Origin: Streptomyces sp. NBC_01669
GTDB lineage: Bacteria > Actinomycetota > Actinomycetes > Streptomycetales > Streptomycetaceae
Assembly (NCBI RefSeq): GCF_026339735.1
Contig: NZ_JAPEQG010000001.1
Location: 4,774,001-4,838,000, forward strand
Length of the DNA: 64,000 bases
Direction: 5' to 3'
The notes beneath the pieces were generated by a model. The model was given only the letters and a program-made list of their open reading frames with translations. It had not been told where the DNA came from and searched no databases. Of this stretch, positions 24,388 through 33,268 are shown piece by piece. The translations under genes were made by a program, and so were the position numbers. Position 1 is the stretch's first letter, and every line of letters starts with the position of its first letter.

Positions 24388-25536
24388 GTGACCGTGGAGA
24401 GCACTGCCGCGCGCAAACCGCGACGCAGCAGCAAGCGGACCAGCGCCGCGAAGACGCCACAGAGTTCCGAGCCCGAGCTCGTACAGCTGCTGACGCCCGA
24501 GGGCGAGCGCGTGGAGCACCCGGACTACACCATCGACCTGACCGCGGACGAGCTGCGCGGTCTGTACCGGGACATGGTCCTGACCCGCCGCTTCGACGCC
24601 GAGGCGACTGCCCTGCAGCGTCAGGGCGAACTGGGTCTGTGGGCCTCGCTGCTCGGTCAGGAGGCCGCGCAGATCGGCTCCGGCCGGGCGCTGCGGGACG
24701 ACGACTACGTCTTCCCGACCTACCGTGAGCACGGTGTCGCCTGGTGCCGCGGGGTCGACCCGACCAATCTGCTCGGGATGTTCCGCGGTGTGAATCACGG
24801 CGGCTGGGACCCGAACAGCAACAACTTCCACCTGTACACGATCGTCATCGGCTCGCAGACCCTGCACGCCACCGGCTACGCCATGGGCGTCGCCAAGGAC
24901 GGCGCGGACTCCGCCGTGATCGCGTACTTCGGGGACGGCGCCTCCAGCCAGGGCGACGTCGCCGAGTCGTTCACCTTCTCCGCGGTCTACAACGCCCCGG
25001 TCGTCTTCTTCTGCCAGAACAACCAGTGGGCGATCTCCGAGCCCACCGAGAGGCAGACCCGCGTCCCGCTCTACCAGCGCGCGCAGGGCTTCGGCTTCCC
25101 CGGCGTCCGGGTCGACGGCAACGACGTACTCGCCTGCCTCGCCGTCACCAAGTCGGCGCTGGAGCGGGCCCGCCGGGGCGAGGGCCCCACCCTCGTCGAG
25201 GCGTTCACCTACCGGATGGGCGCGCACACCACCTCCGACGACCCGACGAAGTACCGGGCGGACGAGGAGCGCGCCTCCTGGGAGGCCAAGGACCCGATCC
25301 TGCGGCTCCGTACGTACCTGGAGAAGCAGGAGCTCGCCGACGAGGCGTACTTCTCCGCGCTCGACGAGGAGAGCGAGGCTCTCGGCAAGCGGGTCCGCGA
25401 AGCGGTACGGGCCATGCCCGACCCGGACCGAATGGCGATCTTCGACCACGCGTACGCCGACGGGAGCCCCCTCGTCGACGAGGAGCGCGCCCAGTTCGCC
25501 GCCTACCAGGCTTCGTTCGCCGAGGAGGGCAACTAG
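24388..25536 (+). CDS. bkdA: Branched-chain 2-oxoacid dehydrogenase E1 alpha subunit (second cluster)
   Basis: ThDP-binding E1 alpha (382 aa). Visible motifs: LLGQEAAQIGSGRAL, FPTYREHG, ThDP-binding GDGASSQGD near residue 188 ending in QNNQWAIS, and phosphorylation-loop-like YRMGAHTTSDDPTKYR. An N-terminal tail of about 35 basic Lys/Arg/Ser residues precedes the fold. The GTG at 24388 has GGAGGAG 7 bp upstream. It is the first gene of a three-gene operon, with only 2 bp before E1 beta. It differs enough from the E1 alpha at 3411 (longer N-terminus, different loops) for distinct substrate preference or expression to be likely. Confidence 0.93.
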   Translation: MTVESTAARKPRRSSKRTSAAKTPQSSEPELVQLLTPEGERVEHPDYTIDLTADELRGLYRDMVLTRRFDAEATALQRQGELGLWASLLGQEAAQIGSGRALRDDDYVFPTYREHGVAWCRGVDPTNLLGMFRGVNHGGWDPNSNNFHLYTIVIGSQTLHATGYAMGVAKDGADSAVIAYFGDGASSQGDVAESFTFSAVYNAPVVFFCQNNQWAISEPTERQTRVPLYQRAQGFGFPGVRVDGNDVLACLAVTKSALERARRGEGPTLVEAFTYRMGAHTTSDDPTKYRADEERASWEAKDPILRLRTYLEKQELADEAYFSALDEESEALGKRVREAVRAMPDPDRMAIFDHAYADGSPLVDEERAQFAAYQASFAEEGN

Positions 25537-25538
25537 TC

Positions 25539-26519
25539 ATGGCCCTGGAAAAGATGTCCATCGCGAAGGCGCTCAACGAGTCGCTGCGCAAGGCCCTCGA
25601 CACCGACCCCAAGGTCCTCATCATGGGTGAGGACGTCGGCAAGCTGGGCGGGGTCTTCCGGATCACCGACGGGCTCCAGAAGGACTTCGGCGAGGACCGG
25701 GTCATCGACACGCCGCTCGCCGAGTCCGGCATCGTCGGCACCGCGATCGGTCTGGCCCTGCGCGGCTACCGGCCGATCGTGGAGATCCAGTTCGACGGTT
25801 TCGTCTTCCCCGCGTACGACCAGATCGTCACGCAGCTCGCGAAGATGCACGCCCGCGCGCTCGGAAAGATCAAGCTGCCGGTCGTCGTCCGGATCCCGTA
25901 CGGCGGCGGCATCGGCGCCGTCGAGCACCACAGCGAGTCGCCCGAGGCGCTGTTCGCGCACGTCGCGGGGTTGAAGGTGGTCTCGCCGTCCAACGCCTCG
26001 GACGCCTACTGGATGATGCAGCAGGCCGTCCAGAGCGACGACCCGATCATCTTCTTCGAGCCGAAGCGGCGTTACTGGGACAAGGGCGAGGTCGAGACCG
26101 ACCTCATTCCCGGCCCGCTGCACAAGGCCGCGACGGTACGGGAGGGCTCGGACCTCACCCTCGCCGCGTACGGCCCGATGGTGAAGGTCTGCCTGGAGGC
26201 CGCCGCGGCCGCCCAGGAGGAGGGCAAGTCGATCGAGGTCCTGGACCTGCGGTCGATGTCCCCGATCGACTTCGACTCCGTCCAGGCCTCGGTCGAGAAG
26301 ACCGGCCGGCTGGTCGTCGTCCACGAGGCGCCGGTGTTCTACGGCTCCGGTGCCGAGATCGCCGCCCGCATCACCGAGCGCTGCTTCTACCATCTGGAGG
26401 CACCGGTGCTCAGGGTCGGCGGCTACCACGTCCCGTATCCGCCGGCGCGTCTCGAGGACGAGTATCTGCCGGGCCTGGACCGGGTGCTCGACGCCGTCGA
26501 CCGCTCGCTGGCGTACTGA
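25539..26519 (+). CDS. bkdB: Branched-chain 2-oxoacid dehydrogenase E1 beta subunit (second cluster)
   Basis: E1 beta (326 aa) starting MALEKMSIAKALNES. It carries GEDVGKLGGVFRITDGL, DTPLAESGIVGTAIG, YGGGIGAVEHHSESPEA and VLDLRSMSPIDFDSV. The ATG at 25539 lies directly after the E1 alpha stop, with GAGGAGGG as ribosome binding site inside the end of the preceding gene. A larger frame-open stretch upstream is merely the antiphase of E1 alpha. Together with E1 alpha it forms the alpha2-beta2 decarboxylase that feeds the E2 encoded 11 bp downstream. Confidence 0.94.
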   Translation: MALEKMSIAKALNESLRKALDTDPKVLIMGEDVGKLGGVFRITDGLQKDFGEDRVIDTPLAESGIVGTAIGLALRGYRPIVEIQFDGFVFPAYDQIVTQLAKMHARALGKIKLPVVVRIPYGGGIGAVEHHSESPEALFAHVAGLKVVSPSNASDAYWMMQQAVQSDDPIIFFEPKRRYWDKGEVETDLIPGPLHKAATVREGSDLTLAAYGPMVKVCLEAAAAAQEEGKSIEVLDLRSMSPIDFDSVQASVEKTGRLVVVHEAPVFYGSGAEIAARITERCFYHLEAPVLRVGGYHVPYPPARLEDEYLPGLDRVLDAVDRSLAY

Positions 26520-26530
26520 GGAGAGGGGTC

Positions 26531-27937
26531 GTGACGACGATGACCGAAGCGTCTGCTCGCTTCCGTGAGTTCAAGATGCCCGACGTGGGCGAGGGACTGA
26601 CCGAGGCCGAGATCCTCAAGTGGTACGTACAGCCGGGCGACACCGTCACCGACGGCCAGGTCGTCTGCGAGGTCGAGACCGCGAAGGCGGCCGTGGAGCT
26701 GCCGATCCCGTTCGACGGCGTGGTGCACGAGCTGCGCTTCGCCGAGGGCACGACCGTCGACGTCGGCCAGGTGATCATCGCGGTGGACGTGGCGCCGGGC
26801 AGCGGTGACGCGGCTGCACAGGCGGCTCCGGCTCCGGCCGAACCGGAACCGGCCGCGGAACCGGAGGCGCCGAAGGGCCGCCAGCCGGTGCTGGTGGGCT
26901 ACGGCGTGGCCGAGTCCTCCACCAAGCGCCGCGCCCGTAAGGGCGCCGAGCAGCCGGCGGCCGCGACTGCCGCGATCCAGGGCGAGCTGAACGGCCGCGG
27001 ACCGGCCGTCCCGGAGAGCCGCCCGCTCGCCAAGCCGCCGGTGCGCAAGCTGGCCAAGGACCTGGGCATCGACCTGGCCACGGTCGTCCCGACCGGTGAG
27101 GGCGGGATCATCACGCGCGAGGACGTGCACGCGGCGGCCATGCCCGCACCGGTGCAGGCGCCCGCACCCGCCCCGGTTTCGGCCACGGTCCCGGAACCGG
27201 CGGTCACCGCCACCGTGCCCGCCCCGGTGCCGGGTGCCCGGGAGACCCGAATCCCGGTCAAGGGTGTGCGGAAGGCCATTGCGCAGGCCATGGTCGGCAG
27301 TGCGTTCACCGCACCGCATGTCACCGAGTTCGTGACGGTCGACGTCACGCGCACGATGAAGCTCGTGGCGGAGCTCAAGGACGACAAGGACATGGCAGGG
27401 GTCCGGGTCAACCCGCTCCTGATCATTGCCAAGGCGCTCCTGGTCGCGATCAAGCGGAACCCGGAGATCAACGCTGCCTGGGACGAGGCCAACCAGGAGA
27501 TCGTGCAGAAGCACTATGTGAACCTGGGCATCGCGGCCGCAACGCCGCGCGGTCTGATCGTGCCGAACATCAAGGACGCGCAGGACAAGACCCTGCCGCA
27601 GCTCGCCGCCGCACTGGGCGAGCTGGTCGCCACGGCCCGGGACGGCAGGACGTCTCCCGCCGCCATGGCGGGCGGCACGGTGACGATCACCAACGTCGGC
27701 GTCTTCGGCGTCGACACGGGTACGCCGATCCTGAACCCGGGCGAGTCCGCGATCCTCGCCGTCGGTGCGATCAAGCTGCAGCCGTGGGTCCACAAGGGCA
27801 AGGTGAAGCCCCGTCAGGTCACCACGCTGGCGCTGTCGTTCGACCACCGTCTGGTCGACGGCGAGCTCGGTTCCAAGGTCCTGGCGGATGTCGCCGCGAT
27901 CCTGGAACAGCCCAAGAGGCTGATCACCTGGGCCTGA
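26531..27937 (+). CDS. bkdC: Branched-chain 2-oxoacid dehydrogenase E2, dihydrolipoyl acyltransferase (second cluster)
   Basis: E2 (468 aa) with one lipoyl domain (acceptor Lys in ETAKAAVEL near residue 52) and a Pro/Ala/Glu hinge. The E1/E3-binding domain (KPPVRKLAKDLGIDLATV) and catalytic domain ending LSFDHRLVDGELG follow. The catalytic His and Asp of HRLVDG near residue 437 are present. GTG 26531 follows GAGAGGGGTC. A strong hairpin closes the operon at 27954. As for the first cluster, E3 is absent, implying a shared lipoamide dehydrogenase. Products are isobutyryl-, isovaleryl- and 2-methylbutyryl-CoA, the usual primers of branched fatty acids in this genus. Confidence 0.93.
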   Translation: MTTMTEASARFREFKMPDVGEGLTEAEILKWYVQPGDTVTDGQVVCEVETAKAAVELPIPFDGVVHELRFAEGTTVDVGQVIIAVDVAPGSGDAAAQAAPAPAEPEPAAEPEAPKGRQPVLVGYGVAESSTKRRARKGAEQPAAATAAIQGELNGRGPAVPESRPLAKPPVRKLAKDLGIDLATVVPTGEGGIITREDVHAAAMPAPVQAPAPAPVSATVPEPAVTATVPAPVPGARETRIPVKGVRKAIAQAMVGSAFTAPHVTEFVTVDVTRTMKLVAELKDDKDMAGVRVNPLLIIAKALLVAIKRNPEINAAWDEANQEIVQKHYVNLGIAAATPRGLIVPNIKDAQDKTLPQLAAALGELVATARDGRTSPAAMAGGTVTITNVGVFGVDTGTPILNPGESAILAVGAIKLQPWVHKGKVKPRQVTTLALSFDHRLVDGELGSKVLADVAAILEQPKRLITWA

Positions 27938-27953
27938 TGGCCGTGTGAGACGG

Positions 27954-28000
27954 AAGAAGCGGGCCTGCGCGGAAGGAATCTTCGCGCAGGCCCGCTTCTT
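27954..28000. terminator. Intrinsic terminator after second bkd operon (bidirectional)
   Basis: Arms 27954-27971 and 27983-28000 form an 18-bp perfect stem around a loop of about 11 nt, ending in TTCTTTCT on the plus strand. It lies between the convergent E2 gene and the fibronectin-type protein gene and can serve both. Confidence 0.88.
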
Positions 28001-28014
28001 TCTGCCGGGTCAGG

Positions 28015-30033
28015 TCACTCGGCGGGGGCCAGGATCACCCAGTCCCCGGCGGGCGCCGACCGGGTGTCGTCGGCGTACACGGCGGTCACCCGGTAGAAGT
28101 GGGTGGTGCCGGTCGGAGCGGTGGCGTCCGTGTACGACACGTCCGTGACAGGGTCGGCGGTCAGCTTCTCGTACGCGCCCGCGGTCGGGTTCCACCGTTC
28201 GACCAGGTAGCCCCTCGCATCGGCGACCGTGTTCCAGGACAGGTCCACCGAGGTGCCGGTGGTGCCCCGGGTCGCGGTGAGCGTGAGCGGGGAGCCCGCC
28301 GGTGTCTCGACGGACGGGGTCAGGTCCAGCTCGGTGACGACGGCGACCTCGGCGCTGTGCGTCATCCGGAAGCTGGAGTTGCCGGAGGTGTCCTCGACGT
28401 CGATGAAGTAGCACCGCTCCTCACCGTCGGGCAGCCGCTCGTCGGTGTAGGACGTGGTGGCCGCGTCGAGGTACTCGGACGAGGTGCCGTAGCAGACCCG
28501 CTCGTCCTCGCCGTCGATCAGCTCTCCGCGGTACACCACGTACCGCTTGAGATCGGGCTCGGTGTTGGCGTTCCAGTGCAGCTCGATGCCGTACTCGGTG
28601 GCCTTGGCGGTGAGCCCGGTGACCGGCGCGGGCGGGGTCACGTCCCTGGCGAGCGTGGTGACCTCGACCGTGGCCGAAGGAACCGACTCCCTGCCCGAGT
28701 TGTCGTAGGCCTTGATCACGTAGTGGTAGGTGAGGCCGCCGGCCGGGGAGGTGTCGGTGCAGGTGTACTGGAGCCGCCCGTCGCCGAGCGTCTTCCAGGT
28801 GGTGCTGCAGCGGACCGGCGCGGCCGAGGTGTCCACGGGGAGCGTCTCGGAACGGTAGACGTGGAAGTCGTACACATCGCCGTCGACGGAGTGATCGGTC
28901 GTCCAGGTGAAGGTCGCACTGCTGATCCCCGGCGTTGCGACGATGTCCCGCGGCGCCGCGACCGGACGGTAGGCCGCGACGGCGGGGCCGTACGCGGAGG
29001 CGCGCCCGGCGCCGTCCACGGCGGCCACCTGGTAGGTCCACTTCTCGGAGCGCTTCACCGTGGTGTCGGTGAAGGCCGTGGCGGTGACGGAGCGGACCGA
29101 CACGTGACCGTGCTGGTCGTCGCGCTTCAGGTGGTAGCGGACCGCGCCCGGGACCGGTTTCCAGGTCAGCGCGATCCCGGCGTCGATGCCCTTCGCGGCG
29201 AAGTCCGCCGGGGGGGTGACGGCGACGGTGGTCAGCGGTATGTCCGTACTGCCGGTGGAGACGTTTCCGGCCTTGTCATAGGCGCGGACCTCGAAGTAGT
29301 ACGTCTTCCCGCCCTCGGGCGGGACCCCCGCGTACGAGGTTGCGGTGGTCGTCTTCACGAGGGCGAAGGTGCTGGATCCCTTGAGCCGGCGGTAGACGCG
29401 GTAGCCGGCGAGGTCCATCTCCTTGTTCGCGGACCAGGTCACCTTGGCGTTCGCCGTGGCGTTGTCGAGGACCGCCTTCACCCCGACCGGGCTGAGCGGC
29501 TTGACCTTGTCGACGGTGGCCGACGTCCTCGGTGCGTAACCGAACGTGACGTTGGCCGAGCCCGTCCAGTTGACGAAGTCGATGCGCAGGGAGTGCTTCC
29601 CGGCAGGGACGGTGACGTTGACCGTCTTCTTCTGGGTGGTGGAGACGTTCTTCCAGATGTCGATCTTGCGCACCCCGTCGACGTACACGCGAATGCCGTC
29701 ACGGGTTGCCGCGGTGAAGGCGAAGGGGCCGCCGGAGCCGAAGTCCCGGGTCAGGGACCAGCGGACACCGAAGTTGTCCTTCGGCAGGCCGGAGGCGGGG
29801 GCGCCGGTGCCCCAGTTCTGGTCGATGACCGAGTCGCAGTCGGTCTTCTTCGGCGTACCGGAGAACGACGTGTTCGCGAAGAACTGCCGCTTGAAGACCG
29901 GCGAGGTGCAACTGGTCGCCGCAGCAGCGGGCGTCGCACTCACGGCGGTGAGCAGACTGCAGGAGGTCGCGGCGACCGACAGCGCGGCGACGCTGCGGAG
30001 CCTCCCACGAGGAATGGTGGTCAATGTGTGCAT
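28015..30033 (-). CDS. Secreted PA14-like / fibronectin type III repeat protein
   Basis: Exported 672-residue protein. A signal peptide (residues 1-40, ending ATPAAAA) is followed by a PA14-like beta-barrel of about 130 residues (DNFGVRWSLTRDF and DGIRVYVDGVRKID). About five fibronectin III modules follow (for example VKVTW-type strands, YRVYRRLKGSS, YHLKRDDQHGH, FHVYRSETLP, YVVYRGELID). No catalytic domain is visible, so it is probably a carbohydrate- or surface-binding protein. The ATG at 30033 has AAAGGG upstream. It lies downstream of the DD-peptidase gene on the same strand, separated by a hairpin, so it may have its own promoter. Confidence 0.8.
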   Translation of the reverse strand: MHTLTTIPRGRLRSVAALSVAATSCSLLTAVSATPAAAATSCTSPVFKRQFFANTSFSGTPKKTDCDSVIDQNWGTGAPASGLPKDNFGVRWSLTRDFGSGGPFAFTAATRDGIRVYVDGVRKIDIWKNVSTTQKKTVNVTVPAGKHSLRIDFVNWTGSANVTFGYAPRTSATVDKVKPLSPVGVKAVLDNATANAKVTWSANKEMDLAGYRVYRRLKGSSTFALVKTTTATSYAGVPPEGGKTYYFEVRAYDKAGNVSTGSTDIPLTTVAVTPPADFAAKGIDAGIALTWKPVPGAVRYHLKRDDQHGHVSVRSVTATAFTDTTVKRSEKWTYQVAAVDGAGRASAYGPAVAAYRPVAAPRDIVATPGISSATFTWTTDHSVDGDVYDFHVYRSETLPVDTSAAPVRCSTTWKTLGDGRLQYTCTDTSPAGGLTYHYVIKAYDNSGRESVPSATVEVTTLARDVTPPAPVTGLTAKATEYGIELHWNANTEPDLKRYVVYRGELIDGEDERVCYGTSSEYLDAATTSYTDERLPDGEERCYFIDVEDTSGNSSFRMTHSAEVAVVTELDLTPSVETPAGSPLTLTATRGTTGTSVDLSWNTVADARGYLVERWNPTAGAYEKLTADPVTDVSYTDATAPTGTTHFYRVTAVYADDTRSAPAGDWVILAPAE

Positions 30034-30084
30034 TGCCCTTTCAGGCCGAATGACGGTGGGGAGCCCGCGGCCGGGTGCAGGAAA

Positions 30085-30111
30085 GGGCCCGCCGTACTGT
30101 GCGGCGGACCC
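30085..30111 (-). terminator. Hairpin after DD-peptidase gene
   Basis: Arms 30085-30094 and 30102-30111 form a 10-bp stem with one G-U pair in the minus-strand RNA and a 7-nt loop. It lies between the DD-peptidase stop and the fibronectin protein start. Confidence 0.55.
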
Positions 30112-30142
30112 CTCCTCGTGGCCCCGGGAGCGGGGCGGGGAA

Positions 30143-31042
30143 CTACTTCGAGAAGCCGTAGTCCATGAGCTTCTTCGCGTCCGCCGTCCGGGTCGTCTCG
30201 GAGGTGGACGCCAGGACGGTGCCGATGACCGTCTTGCCGTCACGGGTCGCGGCGAACACCAGGCAGTACCCGGCCGTCGGACCGGAACCGGTCTTCACGC
30301 CGATCGCACCGGTGTAGCTGCCGAGCAGCTTGTTGGTGTTGGTCCACGACATGTAGCGGTAGCCACCGCTGCTCGTGGTGACCTTCTGCGTGGTCGACTT
30401 GGTCTTCACGACCGTGCGGAACGTGGAGTTCTTCATCGCACTGCTGGCGATCTTCGTCAGGTCGCGCGGCGTCGAGTAGTTCGAGCCATTGCTTATGCCG
30501 TCGAACGAGTCGAAGTGGGTGTTCGTCAGACCGAGGGACTTGGCGGAGGCGTTCATCTTCCCGATGAACGACTTCACACGGGCCGCGCGGGTGGTGCCGG
30601 TGCCGAACTTGTCGGCGAGCGCGTACGCGGCGTCGCAGCCGGACGGCAGCATCAGACCGTAGAGGAGCTGGCGGACGGTGACCTTGTCGCCGACGATCAG
30701 GCGTGCCGACGAGGCGCCCTTGGCGACGATGTAGTCGCTGTACGCCTTCTGGATCGTGACCTTGGAATCCAGGTTGAGGTTCGTCTGAGCCAGTACCACC
30801 TTGGCCGTCATGATCTTGGTGGTCGAGCCGGTGGCGCGACGGGTGTCCGCAGCCTTCGAGTAGAGGGTCTTCGCGGTTCCGTTGTTCATCACGTAGCCGC
30901 CCTTGGCGGCAATCGTGGGGGTGGGCAGCGTGGCAGCCTGCGCCGCGGAGGCGAAGACGCTGCCCGCGATGACGGCACCCGCAGTGAGGGCCACGGTGGC
31001 AGTGGCGGAAACGCGGTGTATGCCCTTAATGCCGATTTTCAA
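30143..31042 (-). CDS. D-alanyl-D-alanine carboxypeptidase/transpeptidase, K15-like low-molecular-weight PBP
   Basis: Serine peptidase of peptidoglycan maturation (299 aa), secreted by an N-terminal signal (ATATVALTAGAVIAGSVFASAAQA). The three penicillin-binding motifs are STTK near residue 77, SGC near 134 and KTG (GVKTGSG) near 249. The middle motif SGC, where PBP5-type enzymes have SGN, is that of the Streptomyces K15 DD-transpeptidase. The best start is TTG 31042 (LKIGIKGIHR) with GGAG 8 bp upstream; a longer frame has no family support. It acts outside the membrane on pentapeptide side chains. Confidence 0.88.
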   Translation of the reverse strand: MKIGIKGIHRVSATATVALTAGAVIAGSVFASAAQAATLPTPTIAAKGGYVMNNGTAKTLYSKAADTRRATGSTTKIMTAKVVLAQTNLNLDSKVTIQKAYSDYIVAKGASSARLIVGDKVTVRQLLYGLMLPSGCDAAYALADKFGTGTTRAARVKSFIGKMNASAKSLGLTNTHFDSFDGISNGSNYSTPRDLTKIASSAMKNSTFRTVVKTKSTTQKVTTSSGGYRYMSWTNTNKLLGSYTGAIGVKTGSGPTAGYCLVFAATRDGKTVIGTVLASTSETTRTADAKKLMDYGFSK

Positions 31043-31202
31043 CTTGAACGCTCCAAATGCCCCTGGAATGCGGCCGCATGACGGTGCCGCTCGGTGGTGA
31101 GACTCACGAGGTGCGTGAATGGATGTGCTGAATCCCGGGGTAATTTCCGGGGTTTTACCGTCCAGATTCCGGACGGTGCCACGCATGCGTTCATGTTGTA
31201 TC

Positions 31203-31214
31203 TATGCTGTGTGC
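31203..31214 (+). promoter_or_regulatory. -10 element for leaderless GntR transcript
   Basis: TATGCT at 31203-31208 fits the TAnnnT consensus and ends 6 bp before the ATG. The absence of a Shine-Dalgarno sequence supports initiation at or near the start codon. No clear -35 element is seen. Confidence 0.45.
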
Positions 31215-31889
31215 ATGCCTGCCGCACCCCCTGTCGTGACGCACCCGCCCGCCAAGCAGCCGCCCGCCGCCGAACGCGTCTACACCCACATCAAGCAGGC
31301 GGTCCTCGACCGCCGTTACGAGGGGGGCACGCTCCTCACCGAGGGCGACCTCGCGGAGGCCGTCGGCGTCTCCCGTACGCCCGTGCGCGAGGCGCTGCTG
31401 CGGCTGGAGGTCGAAGGGCTGATCAAGCTCTATCCGAAGAAGGGGGCCCTGGTGCTTGCCGTCTCCGCGCAGGAGATCGCGGACGTGGTGGAGACCCGGC
31501 TGCTCGTGGAGGAGTTCGCCGCCCGCAAGGCAGTGCCCGCCTCGGCGAAGCTGATCGCCCGCCTGGAGGAACTGCTCGACGAGCAGCGGCGGCAGGTGGC
31601 GGCCGGGGACCTGGCCGCCGTGTCGGTCGCGGACCGCTGCTTCCACGCCGAGATCGTCCGCAACGCGGGCAACGAGATCCTGTCGCGCCTCTACGACCAG
31701 CTGCGCGACCGGCAGTTGCGGATGGGCGTCGCCGTGATGGAGGCGCATCCCGGCAGGATCGCCGCCAACATCACCGAGCACACCGAGCTGCTGGAGGCCA
31801 TCAGGGCCGGGGACGCGGACGGTGCCGCGCAGGTCGTACGACGCCATGTCAGCCGGGTCAAGGTGCTGGTCCGGGGTGAGGACCGGTGA
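31215..31889 (+). CDS. GntR family transcriptional regulator, FCD (FadR) subfamily
   Basis: A 224-residue GntR regulator. The winged HTH reads LLTEGDLAEAVGVSRTPVREALLRLEVEGLIKLYPKKGALV (key residues SRTPVREAL). The C-terminal FCD all-helical ligand domain has metal-ligand candidates in DRCFHAEIV and ITEHTELLEAI. The ATG at 31215 (MPAAPPVV) lies 6 bp after a TATGCT -10-like hexamer with no ribosome binding site, so the mRNA is probably leaderless. Its stop overlaps the MFS start (GTGA), so it likely controls and is cotranscribed with that transporter. Confidence 0.87.
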   Translation: MPAAPPVVTHPPAKQPPAAERVYTHIKQAVLDRRYEGGTLLTEGDLAEAVGVSRTPVREALLRLEVEGLIKLYPKKGALVLAVSAQEIADVVETRLLVEEFAARKAVPASAKLIARLEELLDEQRRQVAAGDLAAVSVADRCFHAEIVRNAGNEILSRLYDQLRDRQLRMGVAVMEAHPGRIAANITEHTELLEAIRAGDADGAAQVVRRHVSRVKVLVRGEDR

Positions 31890-33196
31890 GTTCTGCTGCC
31901 GCTCCCACCCTGTCCCTGCCCGGTGATCCGCCCGGCGGCCGGCGGGCCGCCCGGGTCTGGGGCATCGGCGTCGCCGTCTACTTCGTCGCCATCATCTTCC
32001 GTACGAGCCTCGGGGTCGCCGGTCTCGACGCCGCCGACCGGTTCGACGTCAACGCCTCCGCGCTGTCGACGTTCTCCATCCTTCAGCTGCTCGTCTACGC
32101 GGGCATGCAGATACCTGTCGGCCTGATGGTCGACCGGCTCGGCACCAAGAAGGTCCTCACTCTCGGGGCCGTCCTGTTCACCGTCGGGCAGCTCGGCTTC
32201 GCGCTCTCCCCGTCGTACGGCATGGCGCTGGCCTCCCGGGCGCTGCTCGGCTGCGGCGACGCGATGACGTTCATCAGCGTGCTGCGGCTCGGCGCCCGCT
32301 GGTTCCCGGCCCGGCGCGGACCGCTGATCGGCCAGATCGCCGCGCTCTTCGGCATGGCGGGCAACCTCGTCTCCACACTCTTCATCGCCCGCGCCCTGCA
32401 CGGCTTCGGCTGGACCGCCACGTTCGCGGGCAGCGCGGCCGCCGGGGTCGTGGTCCTCGTCCTGCTCCTCCTCTTCCTGAAGGACCACCCCGAGGGGCAC
32501 GAGCCGCCGCCCGTCGAACACGCGGGCGCCGCCTACGTACGCAAGCAGATCGCCGCCTCGTGGCGGGAGCCCGGCACCCGCCTCGGGATGTGGGTGCACT
32601 TCACCACGCAGTTCCCGGCGATGGTGTTCCTGCTGCTGTGGGGGATGCCGTTCCTGGTGGAGGCGCAGGGGCTGAGCCAGTCCACCGCCGGGGAGCTGCT
32701 CACCCTGGTGGTGCTCTCCAACATGGCCGTCGGCCTCGTCTACGGACAGGTCATCGCCCGCCACCATGCCGCGCGCGCCCCGCTGGCCCTCGGCACGGTC
32801 GCGGTGACGGCCGTCATGTGGGCGTCGACGATCCTGTACCCGGGCGACCATGCGCCGATGTGGCTGCTGATCACGCTCTGCGCGGTGCTCGGCGCCTGCG
32901 GACCCGCTTCGATGATCGGCTTCGACTTCGCACGCCCGGCCAACCCGCCGCAGCGCCAGGGCACCGCATCGGGGATCGTCAACATGGGTGGTTTCATCGC
33001 CTCGATGACGACCTTGTTCGCCGTCGGTGTGCTGCTCGATGCGACGGGGGACAACTACCGCATCGCGTTCGCCTCGGTCTTCGTCCTGGAGGCTCTCGGG
33101 GTCGTACAGATCCTGCGGCTGCATGCCCGCGCCACGCTTCGCGAGCGGAACCACCATGTGGTCAGCCGCGTGGAGGCCGTGCACGTGCCCGCGTGA
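31886..33196 (+). CDS. Major facilitator superfamily transporter
   Basis: A 436-residue, roughly 12-helix MFS permease. It begins with a short cytoplasmic tail and helix VWGIGVAVYFVAIIF, and carries the MFS loop motif GLMVDRLGTKKVL between helices 2 and 3. A second half starts near WREPGTRLGMWVHFTTQFPAMVFLLL. The start GTG 31886 overlaps the GntR stop. Unlike drug exporters it lacks a recognisable motif C, so uptake or export of an organic acid is equally possible. The substrate is unknown; the FCD-type regulator suggests an acidic metabolite. Confidence 0.87.
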   Translation: MSSAAAPTLSLPGDPPGGRRAARVWGIGVAVYFVAIIFRTSLGVAGLDAADRFDVNASALSTFSILQLLVYAGMQIPVGLMVDRLGTKKVLTLGAVLFTVGQLGFALSPSYGMALASRALLGCGDAMTFISVLRLGARWFPARRGPLIGQIAALFGMAGNLVSTLFIARALHGFGWTATFAGSAAAGVVVLVLLLLFLKDHPEGHEPPPVEHAGAAYVRKQIAASWREPGTRLGMWVHFTTQFPAMVFLLLWGMPFLVEAQGLSQSTAGELLTLVVLSNMAVGLVYGQVIARHHAARAPLALGTVAVTAVMWASTILYPGDHAPMWLLITLCAVLGACGPASMIGFDFARPANPPQRQGTASGIVNMGGFIASMTTLFAVGVLLDATGDNYRIAFASVFVLEALGVVQILRLHARATLRERNHHVVSRVEAVHVPA

Positions 33197-33210
33197 CACC
33201 TGCAGCGGCC

Positions 33211-33262
33211 GGTCCGGCGGCGCGCCCGTCTCTTCGCCTCACGAGGACGGGCGCCGCCGACC
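33211..33262. terminator. Hairpin between convergent MFS and DinB-like genes
   Basis: Left arm 33211-33230 and right arm 33246-33262 pair through GACGGGCG and CCGCCG blocks with a small bulge. It lies between the MFS stop (33196) and the stop of the opposing gene (33269). Confidence 0.6.
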
Positions 33263-33268
33263 GTGCCG

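Noticed and set aside
31157..31177. Small hairpin ACCGTCC/GGACGGT upstream of the GntR gene as a riboswitch or terminator
   Set aside because: It has only a 7-bp stem, lacks a U tract in a useful position and matches no riboswitch fold that I can recognise.
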